From Xestospongia muta (Eukaryota; Porifera; Demospongiae; Haplosclerida; Petrosiidae): DNA of 64,000 nucleotides. The notes beneath the pieces were generated by a model. The model was not told the origin of the DNA, did no database searches, and was given only the letters and a program-made list of their open reading frames with translations. Shown here in pieces: positions 24,101 through 34,926 of this stretch; position 1 is the stretch's first letter; the number at the start of each line of letters is the position of its first letter. A program made the translations under genes and the position numbers. The DNA lies in the NCBI GenBank assembly GCA_963693285.1, contig OY848920.1, positions 3,981,135 to 4,045,134 on the forward strand. Reading direction: 5' to 3'.

Positions 24101-26239
24101 TATAAACTAATTAATGTCTTAAAATTATCATTTCAAATGTATGTGGTATTGATTAAGTCTTGACAAATGAAAACTTCGATTATCAATAAATGGACATCTA
24201 ATTTAATACAGAAACTTGGAATATAAAATTGGAATTATATTTATACAATTAACTAGGACATCTACATGTACTACTATTCTTCTACTGTTAATAACATTTA
24301 CTGTTTATCATTCAATGACTTTACTCATACTGATCTAACAAATTTACTACTTATAATACAATGGTTTGTGATTGGGCTATAAGTGGAATATGTGGTAAAA
24401 ATTTCAACTAATACTGGATATTAAGCACTTTAGGGTGTGGCTTGTTTAGGTTAATTATAAATTAGTTGTACATGTGTACATGTTAACAAGTAAAGTAGTA
24501 ATTTGTGTGTGTACTGTTGACATATACTAATATTAATATTGTGGGACAAGTAAAGATGACACTATTACTAACATTATCTTATAATTAATAGACAGTGTAG
24601 GAGTAGGTCCCCAGTATTTCTATATCAACATAGCTTGTTAATTACATGGAATTATTAATTACTATTTTAAGTCATTGTAATGTGAGTATTAAGTGACTCC
24701 AATAAATGACTGATTTGTAGTAGTTTCTACTTTGATAAGAAAAGTGGATAATTTTGTTAAGGTACATGTATGTGTAAATTTTAAGCTCATTTTAAAAATT
24801 ATATTGTAAGTTTATCATAATAATATAGAAAGGATATATATTCTTATTACTACATGTATATAGTATTTAAAGTCATTTTGATCATTGTAACTTAAAAAGC
24901 AAAGTATAATTCTAACACTCTTTTTCATAGTAAACAGAGCTAATGTATCATAGTTTGTGTCATTATAATAACAGAAAAGTATCCATGTTTTACTATTTTC
25001 TATAGTATATAGAGACAATGATATAAACAGTGACTATATCACAGAGACAAAGTAGAGTTCTAAAACTTAGCCTCATACCCAGACATTCATTCAGGGAAGG
25101 ATGGGTTGTAATCTATCAAGCTAGACCCTCCTCCTTGCTAATACACAAGAAGGATCTAGTAAAGGTCACAATTGATTAACTTCAACTGAACAATCCGATT
25201 CCACTACTATATTCTGGCTAGTGTGGGTGGTAGGAGATAACAGTGATTCAAACATTGAAAAGAGCACATGTACAACTAATTTATAATTAACCTAAACAAG
25301 CCACACCCTAAAGTGCTTAATATCCTGTATTAGTTGAAATTTTTACCACATATTCCACTTATAGCCCAACCACAAACCATTGTATTATAAGTAGTAAATT
25401 TGTTAGATCAGTGTGAGTAAAGTCATTGAATGATAAACAGTAAACAGCAAAACCTTATTACTTAATAATAATAACTTATTACTCTCACCTGCACTAAGAT
25501 ATTCACGTATTAGATCAGCTGTCTCCTTGTCATTAACAATAGGACTCTCAATAGCAGTAATCACTGTTTCCCATGTATCAGGAGATGGTTGAGTTTCTTT
25601 CCAGATGTTGATCAATTTATCGAGTTTTAATACGTCGTCACCCTCACTTTGTTTTAAATTATCCAAAACATTGCGGCGTACTTGTAATGATAATCCAATA
25701 TCATACCATTTGTCACTACATAATAGATGGAATAGTTCTAACTTTGTAGGAGTCTCCTTTAATATACTGGTAATATCTGAGATAACAACAAAATAAATAT
25801 TATAACAAGCTGTCATATTATAAATTAATTAATGTCTTAAATTATCTCTTTAAATATATGTGGTATTGATTAAGTCTTGACAAATGAAAACTTCAATTAT
25901 CAATAAATGGACATGGAATTTAATACAGAAACTTGGAATATAAAATTGGAATTATATTTATACAATTAACTAGGACATCTACATGCACTACTATTCTTCT
26001 ACTGTTAATAACATTTACTGTTTATCATTCAATGACTTCACTCATACTGATCTAACAAATTTACTACTTGTAATACAACGGTTTGTGGTTGAGCTTTAAA
26101 TAGAATATGTGGTATGTCACTAAATAAAGTGGACATTGAACACATTAGGGTGGAGCTAATTATTAACTAGTAATACAGGGACAGTTATTTTTGTTACTGT
26201 CTACAATTATAATGATCATTTACCTGCTGCCATTTTCAT
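14878..26239 (-). CDS. death-domain / Roc-COR-like GTPase gene (11 exons)
   Basis: I place exons at 26224-26239, 25489-25776, 23765-24058, 22134-22190, 18149-20209, 17713-17763, 16888-17124, 16554-16619, 15777-16001, 15426-15491 and 15188 down to a stop at 14878 (or a donor at 14914-14919). Nearly all junctions have GT/AG, and every internal junction is phase 1, so the whole reading frame stays open. The order is start exon, death domain, death domain, short linker, Roc-COR-like GTPase, five linker exons, death-like domain, about 1,200 residues in all. Such proteins act inside the cell, where death domains recruit partners and the GTPase acts as a switch; here that is inference. Extra small exons may exist between 23765 and 22190. 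No signal peptide or membrane segment is seen. Confidence 0.72.
15426..15491 (-). CDS. exon: short basic linker, copy B
   Basis: A 66-bp phase-1 exon giving GHKRPNQVKKMPPSKRRS then ITTSS. Strongly basic and probably unstructured; it could hold a nuclear-localisation-like signal. It is a relative of the exon at 16554-16619 and of relics near 30.2 and 30.9 kb. Confidence 0.65.
15777..16001 (-). CDS. exon: charged linker, copy B
   Basis: A 225-bp phase-1 exon. It opens basic (EKKKKLRL), turns acidic and serine-rich (ISESDEDIPP, SSDSDVESYD), then ends basic (KKKGMPHKKIPSLSKRLP). SDxE/SDED clusters look like casein kinase 2 sites, which is inference from composition. Its sister exon is 16888-17124. 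Confidence 0.65.
16554..16619 (-). CDS. exon: short basic linker, copy A
   Basis: A 66-bp phase-1 exon giving DYKQTNQTKELPPSKRE then YTASS. The donor is GTCAGT, weaker than usual but the same as in the related copies near 30.2 and 30.84 kb. Confidence 0.55.
16888..17124 (-). CDS. exon: charged linker, copy A
   Basis: A 237-bp phase-1 exon, fully open. It has the same plan as the exon at 15777-16001: basic start (KKQKGLRLEDLH), acidic serine-rich centre (QSESEDIPLSKRRS, SDCDLESYDVS), basic end (GRCYKKKGISHK). The duplicated pair of charged plus short basic exons shows a tandem duplication of about 1.1 kb within the gene. Decayed copies lie at 29510-29745 and 30535-30775. Confidence 0.65.
17713..17763 (-). 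CDS. exon: 17-residue linker
   Basis: A 51-bp phase-1 exon with clean GTATGT donor, reading TASPSSLYPDIQDSKQV. It joins the zinc-like tail of the GTPase exon to the first charged linker. No domain. Confidence 0.55.
18149..20209 (-). CDS. exon: Roc-COR-like GTPase module
   Basis: A single 2,061-bp exon of about 687 codons. The P-loop GAPGTGKSSFL lies about 25 residues in. A 140-residue low-complexity insert follows, then DTGGQ, which matches the DxxGQ switch of Roc domains, then the strand ILGTYCDE in the place of the base-specificity motif. The second half resembles a COR domain (for example FVVSKSKCQDIGKGLEM, YLPKEEKYFIPTVLP, FPRGIFPALVVNLL). The end carries CTLCSDKSTEHFC and VCCTNC, a possible zinc site. 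Family knowledge: Roc-COR proteins bind GTP and act as dimeric switches. The same C-terminal layout occurs in the pseudogene at 58553-59460. Confidence 0.8.
20210..22133 (-). other. large intron of the GTPase gene
   Basis: About 1.9 kb between phase-1 exons. No exon is evident. It contains a degenerate minisatellite at about 21416-21700. Confidence 0.5.
21416..21700. repeat. degenerate minisatellite, about 65-80 bp unit
   Basis: About four diverged units, marked by recurring AGTGATACA, TATGCATC and GATGTACTAAGTA phrases. It lies inside the intron. Confidence 0.5.
22134..22190 (-). CDS. exon: 18-residue linker before the GTPase
   Basis: A 57-bp phase-1 exon reading VVDILRSIINPDTEISDS, with acceptor and GTAATT donor in place. 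It links the second death domain to the GTPase exon. Confidence 0.5.
23765..24058 (-). CDS. exon: second death domain
   Basis: A 294-bp phase-1 exon. It keeps the death-domain core KWYDIGLSLQVRRNVLDEIK, then INIWKETKSSSTTWETMI. It is close to the first death domain (25489-25776) and to the one at 48654-48947. The upstream intron sequence (24059-24480) is also a copy of intron 1, so domain and intron were duplicated together. Confidence 0.75.
24300..24483 (+). repeat. inverted repeat, arm 1
   Basis: About 185 bp that recur in reverse complement at 25263-25448 with only a handful of differences. The phrase GGATATTAAGCACTTTAGGG is shared. The arms are about 780 bp apart and flank no gene. Confidence 0.8.
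25263..25448 (-). repeat. inverted repeat, arm 2
   Basis: Reverse complement of 24300-24483. It stops about 40 bp from the end of the first death-domain exon. Confidence 0.8.
25489..25776 (-). CDS. exon: first death domain
   Basis: A 288-bp phase-1 exon reading ITSILKETPTKLELFHLL, KWYDIGLSLQVRRNVLDNLK, INIWKETQPSPDTWETVI, then ESPIVNDKETADLIREYL. The W-x-x-x-G-x-x-L and central NIW pattern is characteristic of the six-helix death domain. It joins the start exon after intron 1 (about 450 bp). Confidence 0.8.
26224..26239 (-). CDS. start exon of the GTPase gene
   Basis: A 16-bp coding exon, ATGAAAATGGCAGCAG, followed by the donor GTAAAT. It ends in phase 1 and joins the first death domain as MKMAAD-ITSIL. 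The same start exon recurs at 33707-33722 and 49405-49414, which supports it. Confidence 0.65.
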
Positions 26240-27216
26240 GTAAATATACTCTCTCAGTACTACTTCACAGTATAGTCAGGAGTCACCTGATTTGTTAACA
26301 AGTGTCAGGTCAGGTCTGATGTTTCTTAAAGTACCAATTCAGAGATCTAAAAGATACAAAATCTATCATTAACTAATTTTAAAATTTATATATATAATAT
26401 AATTAAATTAAAATATTTGTTAAACACATATTCTCGCAGGGTACAGTCTCATATTGAGATGACCACTTGTTTAATGATAGAAAGGATGTGAGGTGACTTT
26501 AGTTAAATTCCTTGACATTATAACATGATACATCACTTATAGGGAAGAAGACATAATACATTCTAATTTATGCAGCTGATGATGTAATAGGTTTCAAGCA
26601 TTCTGATTGGTTTGCTAAAATGTAGTTTAAATACTAAGATATTGGGCATAAGTCACCAAACAACATTTCTTACATTCAAGAGTGTAAGTGTCTGAACACT
26701 ACACTTCGAGGGTCAAGTTTGAGTATCTGGGCATACACTAAGGAGGTCTAATATACTGAACTAGTCTCATATAGTATTAACATTAATAATGTTCAGTTTA
26801 ATACAGCTAGTTTGCATATAAGACCAATGAACAATCAACAAGATACTAATATTTGACAATAAGCCTTCATGATATAATCAGGGGGCGTAACCCCAAACTC
26901 TCTTATTTGTGAACACATAATGAAAATATTAATAGGATCATACCTTATTGTTTCAAGGACAACAGTATGACAGATCAATAGCAATTAATAAAAAAAGGAG
27001 ATTCAACTAATGAACTAAATAGTAAGTACGGTCTCGCTCAGCTCGGGCCTTTCTATAAAGGACTGGAGGAGTGACAGAAATACCGTAAATAATTCTAATT
27101 CGTAAAATTAGAAAGGACAGATCCTCAGTAGCTGTCTTGGTACTTATAAAAGTCTCTCCGTATATAGATAGATTATCTGGATTACAATTTTAGGTCTATC
27201 TTCAGCTAATGCTTGA

Positions 27217-29060
27217 TTATATTCCAGCAACTTCAATACCTTCAATTGTTATAGGATGTTTGAGATTATTTCTAAAGTCACTCATTCTTGGATTAGCAGA
27301 TACTTGTACAGGAATATTAGGAGGATCATGAAACCATGATGGAATAAAGTCACGAGGATTATTTCCACTAATCTATATTAGTGTAATTAAGAATGCAAGA
27401 ACAAATAGCACAGAACATGTAATTTAAATCTTTTTTTTTTCATTCATATCTCACACCCACACTCACACACACACATACATGTACAAAACACATAACAACA
27501 CTTACTACTGGTGGTAGACGTAGTGGTGTCACTTCCCATCCATGAACTGCTACTTCAGAAAATCCTACTAACTTAAAACTTTTTTTGTATGACTATGTCT
27601 TCTGGCTTCTTCCTCCTGTTCTCTTGATGAAGATATTGTAGAAGCAAAGCGAAATGGAAAGTTGTCTTCTTCATTACCAAACTTTGATGTCAATTTTAAA
27701 ATTACCTATATAAGAAATATTAATGATTGAAGTAATAATTTAAAGCAATAAACATGTATTACGTTAGAATAGTCGGTGTCTTCCATGTTTCCTCATTTAC
27801 ATCTTTGTAGAAGATATAAGCTCGATAGTTGCAGTTAGGAACTCTAGTATCTGTATAAAGTAGGTATTGTGTATAATTAATATGCTGGCTTTAATTTAAA
27901 TTATTTTATGACACAAAGCATTCAACTGCTGACTCACCAGCACTGTTTTAAAAATTTTATTCCATACATGTATAACTGATCAGTATATACTTACTAGTTG
28001 CATAACAATATCCAATAACACCAACTGTACCTACAAGAACTACACCCAACATAGCACCACCAACTACAGTGCAGAGTAGTATAGCTAGGTATGAAAATTC
28101 TTTAAGATGTATAGTGCCATATTGTGAACCAGGACAAAATGATCCTCCTGCTAGGTATTCAAACTTGAAGGGTGGACCAGATTTAGCGACAACAAAACTG
28201 AGAGGTTGTGCTTGTTTCTCATCAGTAATGTTAGCACAATGTTCTAGTTGAACTGTAACTGTTTTATTGAGTTGAGATAAACTAGAAACTGATATATGAC
28301 ACACTCCACTGATAAGTTGACTATTTTCAGGAAATTCTAATTTGCCACTCCATAATCCATTGGCAGAAATTTCATATGAAGTATCTACTGATGTGATAAC
28401 TTGTGCAGGTATTAAAACTTTTAACCCACACTCCTCAACTGATAACTGTTGATCTTTAGCAGCACTGAATTTGGAATAGTTCTTTCCTACAATCTTTAGT
28501 TCTTTTAAATAGATCTGTGTAATAGTAATTATACCATATACTGACAATACCTTCTTCTAGTTGAGTTGATTTTTTTTAGTAGTTGCAACATTTCTACTTT
28601 AAAAGCATTAGTTTCACTATGTTGAATCATTCTTGCTGCTCCTAATAAAAACAAATTAAGAGGATAAAAGATAACGCATACAGGTACAAAAGGCTAGCAA
28701 CACAATCACTCATGGCTATTTACACAGCTCATGTAATGTGTAATATGAATTAATTAGGAGTAGAGTGTATGACCAAAGAAGCTATAAACAAATTATAGTC
28801 TCCATAGTATTAACTATGAAGTCAAGCATAGATAGTTAATGGCTTATTGACTAAAGTCTTTAATTGACTTTAGTCAGTTAAGTGACATTGCTTTAGAGGA
28901 AGATTATTGGTGCTAAGAAAGCCAATAAGTTGCTTAAAAATCAATGGTGTAACAGAAAAATTAGTTACCAGCATCAAAGTAAAGAGAATACTCGAAAGCT
29001 CTATCTCCAACTCTTACCTTGCCCAAAAATTTGAGTGGCTGAGGTAAAGGCTGTTTGCAT
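27217..29060 (-). CDS. ZU5-like transmembrane protein gene
   Basis: Proposed exons: 29018-29060 (MQTAFTSATQIFGQ), 28551-28641 (AARMIQHSETNAFKVEML), 27995-28514, 27764-27850, 27506-27705 and 27217-27372 with a stop. The large exon resembles a ZU5 domain: ECGLKVLIPAQVI, then SSLSQLNKTVTVQLEHCANI, then SFVVAKSGPPFKFEYL. A hydrophobic helix follows (LCTVVGGAMLGVVLVGTVGV). The downstream part (NCNYRAYIFYKD, FRFASTISSSREQEEEAR, NNPRDFIPSWFHDPPNIP) is unassigned. ZU5 occurs in UNC5, PIDD and ankyrins. Phases of exons 2-3 and 4-5 do not join cleanly with the nearest GT/AG pairs, so either other sites are used or a frameshift is present. Confidence 0.6.
27995..28514 (-). CDS. exon: ZU5-like domain plus membrane helix
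   Basis: A 520-bp open exon with the best domain signal of this gene. About 130 residues of ZU5-like beta fold lead into a glycine/valine-rich helix of about 25 residues, then GYCYAT. A ZU5 domain before a membrane helix is unusual, because in UNC5 it lies after it. Confidence 0.65.
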
Positions 29061-29251
29061 TGCCACTTATTGTTGTTTGAGTGTTTGATAATAGTCCAAA
29101 TTATATTTTCAGGTCAAACAAAAATGATCAGAAGCACTTCACATGAAAGCAAAAGTAACTGCTTTCATGTATTATCACTTTTGTTGTTATTCTTATCACA
29201 ATTGTTAAATAATTTCTATATTGTGTTTGAGACAACTAAAAAGCAAGTGTG

Positions 29252-31000
29252 ACAAATTAAATATCTAATGGATCACATTAAACTACTTAGCATAAATTAT
29301 AAATACTATTATGATTTGTGTTAAATGCTAAATATAAATTGCACTTGTAACAGAGTTAAAAACATTGTTAACATGTCATACAATAATTAAGTTAATACAT
29401 TGTATATAGAAATTGATCCAAACTATTGTCTTCCACTATATCTCTCTTATCTACCTAACATCAGTAAAGTTTTTTAATACATGTCAGTAGACCAGTCTAT
29501 ACCTTTATGTTCTTGTGGTATATTTTTTGGTAATAAAGGTGCTATTTTCTGAGATATTCCCTCTTTTATAAAAGGTTTTGCACTAGTTGATCCATTGTCA
29601 TGTCTACATGAGACATCATATGACTCTAAGTCACTGTCACACGATAATAATCATATCTTTTTTTACTAAGAGGTATATCTTCATCAGAATCTGATTGAAG
29701 AGAAAATTGTTCATATCTTAGTCTCTCCTTTCTCTTTCCTATGGATAATTAAAAATATTATTAGTGATTTTGATATTCATAATGAATGCACCATAATAAA
29801 TACTATGATTTATGTTATAAGGTTTTGTGATTTTTCCTATAACAATTGCTAAATAATGTCATTAGTGTGTAAGACAGTTACTTATAATGAATTTTTGATT
29901 ATAAGCTATATGGCTAAAAACAATTATACACTGTTTGTGCCTACAAGCTGCCTATACCTAATGAGGTTTGCACACTCCTTCCATTAGTGAGGCTGAGGAG
30001 TATTTTTGTTTGTTATTTAAGAGTTGACACATGCTATTGTGTGCTAAGTAACCCTAAAATTATGTTATAATCTTTGACAACGTTTTTGATTTAAAACAAT
30101 ATATGAAAATGTCACATGTGCTATTATCTTCCATTGTCTTTAATATGAAAGAGATCTAATTCTAATTAGGTCTAATATAATTATGTTCAATTACTGACTT
30201 GAGGTAATTGTACACTCAATTTTTGATGATAACATTCCTTCATTTGGTTAGGTCGTTTATAACTCATACAAATAGCAAGTGTGACAAACTAAATATCTAA
30301 TGGATCACATTAAACTACTTAGCATAAATTATAAATACTATTATGATTTGTGTTAAATGCTAAATATAAATTGCACTTGTAACAGAGTTAAAAACATTGT
30401 TAACATGTCATACAATAATTAAGTTAATACATTGTACATAGAAATTGATCCAAACTATTGTCTTCCACTATATCCCTCTTGTCTACCTAACATCAGTAAA
30501 TTATTATTATTAAATGTCAGTAGATCAGTCTATACCTTTATATATGTTCTTGTGGTGTATTTTTTGGTAATGAAGGTGCTATTTTCTGAGATATTCCCTC
30601 TTTTGTGAAAGGTTTTGCACTAGTTGATCCATTGTCATGTCTACTTGATACATCATATGATTCTAAGTCACTGTCAGATGATACATAATCACATCTTTGT
30701 TTACTATGAGGTATATCTTCATCAGAATCTGATTGAAGGGTCTAATCTCAGTCTCTTTTTTCTCCTTCCTATGGAAACAATATTTAAAGATGATCGAAAA
30801 AGGATGAAGAGATGCAATTCAAATCATGTCTTACTGACTTGAGGAAGTAGTAGATTCCCTTTTTGATGATAATGTTTCCTCCATCTGACTGGGTTGTTGT
30901 TTACAACCTATACAAAAAGAACAATGTTACAAACTAAATTCTAATTGATCACATTAAAACTAGTTAACATAAATTATAATACTGTGATTTATGCTAAAAG
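29252..31000 (-). pseudogene. decayed linker-exon cassettes of a second GTPase gene
   Basis: Two tandem cassettes match the charged-linker and short-basic exons at 15.4-17.1 kb. The charged exon at 29510-29745 starts well (KRKERLRYEQ) but shifts frame after SKKRYDYY. The one at 30535-30775 shifts near its start. A short basic exon at about 30840-30900 is still open (CKQQPSQMEETLSSKREST). The flanks 29252-29470 and 30277-30500 are almost identical, a duplication with a period of about 1,025 bp. A third partial flank begins near 30920. No GTPase exon remains nearby. Confidence 0.65.
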
Positions 31001-33206
31001 AAATATAAATTTTATTAACTAAACTAGATCAAATTTAAGATCAAAGAAACTATATACAAAACATCGTCTCAATAGGAGTCACCATGAAGCCAAGCATAAA
31101 TAGATAGGCAATGTTTTATTAAGATAAAGGTTCTTTATTTGCTTATGAACTTTTTATAAATTTAAAAAAAATATCTACACAGCGACATTTACTGGAGTTA
31201 AAGATGTCAATAAGTAATTTTCAAAGCAAAGGGATAATTGAAAAATAACTCACCTATATCTGAATGATAATATTGCTTAAAGTCCAAAATATATACTAAT
31301 AATTTATAATATAAAGGAGTGCATACACAATTACATCCAAATTGCATATATACATGCATTGTGCCATTAAAAATAATTCAGACAAAAGGTAATAAACATT
31401 AAGTTAAACTAATTCATCTCCAATTTTATAGCCCTATATATCACCAAACCTCACCCTAAACTTAAAATGAAATTGCTAAGGCTGTCTACAGTGACTACTG
31501 TCTGTTTGTTGTTAGAATGTGTTTGATGATTATGACAATTATATACTCAGGTTAAACATGGATGGTCAGAGACACTTCATTTGCCACACTGCATGTTAGA
31601 CTATCAATGCACAACTTGTACAGGTGTCTCATAGAAATGTTCACATAAAGTACATTATTTCTAAGTGCTTTACAGTTTTTACATATTAGTTTTAACTGAT
31701 TCATTAAATAAAAGTTTGAATAAAGTCATATAATAATAAAACTGCATTATATCATTTTCAAATACATCATGAATGTATAGTGTAACATATAATCTTTGTA
31801 ATTTAGTTACAAGTAGATTAAATCATTATTACACTTCTGTTTTCCAAGTTAATATTAATTACATAAATTACAAATTACTTGACATGGTTTAATTCTGAAA
31901 ATGTTGAATAACAACAAGCATAGTATGCAATTTATGTATATATTAAGCTTAAAGAAGTATCATGTAAAAGTAAGTAGTGACTGTTTGTTCAAGAAAACTC
32001 TATATGTTTTTGATGCTACTAATAATATATTTTTGCACAACTTTTCAAAAGAACGGATATGTATATAATTTCATGCTTTAAGATAATTAGGTAAAAAGTA
32101 GCAGACTACATATATTCATGAGCCATAACAGTATGATAACAAAAAAAGAATAAATGCTGCAGATACTTTTCCTTATGTATGAAGTAATTTACCATCATGT
32201 AGTTTATCTGATGCTTAAAATATAATAAGTGATTACAGTGACTATAGGTCGGTAGAAAGTATATATATCTTATTATGACAATGGTCACACATCAACTGTA
32301 ATAATACAATGTACAATACGGAGTATAGGCTTGACAATATGAATATGTTATTGCCCAACCTCTCTAGCTTTATTGGAGATACAATGTGTGAAATGAAGAG
32401 GTATAAGCAGAAGTCACAGACTGCATCATCATAAATTAAAGATTGCGAGGTTGAGCAATAAAATATTAACAGCATGAGTTCAAAGCAATTTTCATGGTTT
32501 TAAAAATCTTGGATCATATACTTTTAAGGATCAATGCACCCAATCCTATATCATTTTGACCACACATATATATATATGGGCCTCTTTGTTTTCATTGCCC
32601 AAATTTATTTTTATGAGATTTTTGAGAGTGACCAATGAAATCTAAATGCATCCTTTAAATATGATGCATATAGCAACCAATGAACTTCATTATTGCTAAC
32701 CACAAATCTATGATGATGGATGTGAATTGCAAATGCTTGAAGCTTCTCAATAGCTTGCTTTTCAGCCCATATTTTTACATTTCTTTAGCTATAGTCTTTT
32801 ACAGACACTGGTGCTAACTAAATGAACTATATTTGTATAAAGATCAAATATATTTATTTGTTTTTTGTAGTATCAGATAAAATAATAGCTAAAGGTATTA
32901 TAAAGCTATTATAATAACCAGATTCCTAATATGAAGGATTAATCCTCAAACTATAGATCTAAAACAACATGCTCAATAAACTCTTTAAAAATACTTTAAA
33001 AACTATGAATAAAACACATAATATTACAAGGTGAAGTTTCTTATAGTCATTTACATCTACTAAAATATATGTACAAATCCCTTGGGTATAATGTGTCTCA
33101 GGCACTAAAGTTATATAATTTAACTAATATAATATATACATATACTTATTTATAAATAGTACAAGTCATTATGTTTGATCTCAATATTTGTATACATAGT
33201 TATTAT
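31001..33206. other. AT-rich non-coding stretch
   Basis: No exon, repeat family or transposon that I can support. Short ORFs on the minus strand near 32106-32475 have no domain signal and look random. Confidence 0.4.
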
Positions 33207-33722
33207 CAGTACTTGCTTATATACTGGTAATATCTGAGATAACAACAAAATAATTATTATAACAAACTGTCATGTTATAAATTAATTAATGCCTTAAAAA
33301 TTATCATTTTAAATGTATGTGGTATTGATTAAGTGTTGACAAATGAAAACTTCAATTATCAATAAATGGACATGGAATTTAATACAAAAAATTGGAATAT
33401 AAAATTGTAATTATATTTATACAATTAACTAGGACATCTACTTGTACTACTATTCTTCTACTGTTAATAACATTTACTGTTTATCATTCAATGACTTCAC
33501 TCACACTAGTCTAACAAATTTACTATTTATAATACAATGGTTTGCGATTGGGCTATAAATACAATATGTGGTATAACTTCTATGTCAAACAAATACTAAA
33601 TAAAGTGGAAAATAAACACATAAATAATTATTGTGGGCCTAATTATTGACTAGTAATACATAGACAATTATCTTTGTTACTGTCTACAATTATAATGATC
33701 ATTTACCTACTTCCATTTTCAT
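33207..33722 (-). pseudogene. orphan start exon and intron 1, death domain lost
   Basis: The start exon at 33707-33722 reads ATGAAAATGGAAGTAG with donor GTAAAT. Its intron matches intron 1 of the gene at 26.2 kb down to ACTGGTAATATCTGAG near 33228, which is the first few bases of the death-domain exon plus acceptor. The rest of the exon is absent. It may be the head of the same dead gene as the cassettes at 29-31 kb. Confidence 0.65.
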
Positions 33723-34926
33723 GTAAATATACTCTTTCACTACCAATTCACAATGTATAGTCAGGAGTAACCTGGCTTATTAATAAATGTGTTGGGCTGC
33801 CTGATGTTTCTCAAAGTGACAAATTCACAGATCTGTAATATACAAAATTTATCATTAACTAATTTTAAAATGTATAGATAATATAATTAAATTAAAATAG
33901 TTGATAATCATATATTCTTATAGACTATTATATTTACAGTTACTGTAATAACTAACCTGATTAATATTAGCAGCTAGTAACAGTATTATTATCAAAGTAA
34001 TCTAGTGTAATTACTATAATTATTACATGTATAATCTTGTTTGCTGTATATAATAATTATAGTTTTGTCTTTACAATTTCCATATTAACTTTAGTATCAA
34101 GTTATTAATATACATATTGATATATATAAGGTGGTCTAGTGGTCAATGAACCTTCCATTTCTTAAGTTTTATGTTACAAGTGATAACTATATCATTATAG
34201 ATATACATCAGGTTCATAAACAGGACATTTTAAAAGGGTTACCTTTTTTAGTGTGCAGTGAGTGTTGTGAAAGAATCACTGTTTACCAACATTATTCATT
34301 AAGGTTACAGCTATATATATGGCTATTTTATCAAGTGATGTTCAAACAATACAACCTCCATAACCCCTTTTTGGACTAAAGTCACCAGATGCTCTTTTAT
34401 GCATCACTGCAAATATAAATTAATTGTTTTAACCAATCCGTGTACATTTTATTTGCATTTTTCATTACAATATACACTGAAAAAAGCATTTAGTGATTTT
34501 AACTGAGAATTTTGTTACCTCACTTTCATCAATATGATGTAAACTCATTCTAAGTTACTACAAGGTCAAAACTAGTGTAACTTAATATCCATAAAGCCAA
34601 TCACATGCATCTACAACTATACATTCCTTTTACACCCATTTTACTGTAGTAATTGAATTAAGGCTTTGAGCAAATACTTATTTCAACTAAACTAACCCAG
34701 TTAGTTAAGTTGAAATTGAATTTATCTGTTACTCATAGTTTCAACATGTGATATAAGCTATAAAGAGCAATTTTTTTTGCTCCTAGTCGACTTTTAACGT
34801 ATTGAGTTAGACCAATTTTGGCTTTGTAGTTATTCAATATTACATCATATTTATGAAAGGCACTTTCGAGAAAGCTCATTACCTACTAAGTCAACATCCA
34901 CTGTTAAAAGCTTTTTAGTTCCAATT
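33723..34926. promoter_or_regulatory. divergent intergenic region
   Basis: About 1.2 kb between the orphan start exon (minus strand) and the protease gene (plus strand). The first 180 bp match the promoter copies at 26.24 and 49.4 kb. No other element can be identified by eye. A 77-codon ORF at 34146-34379 shows no domain. Confidence 0.4.

Larger units (their letters stand above)
25450..26860 (-). repeat. segmental duplication with promoter (copy 1)
   Basis: First death-domain exon, intron 1, start exon and about 620 bp of upstream DNA recur at 48610-50030 in the same order and strand. A third, partial copy is at 33228-33905. The upstream part contains a conserved block starting CACTTATAGGGAAGAAGAC and a TGATTGGTTTGCTAAAATG stretch with a CCAAT-type core (ATTGG), a plausible promoter element. 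Confidence 0.75.
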
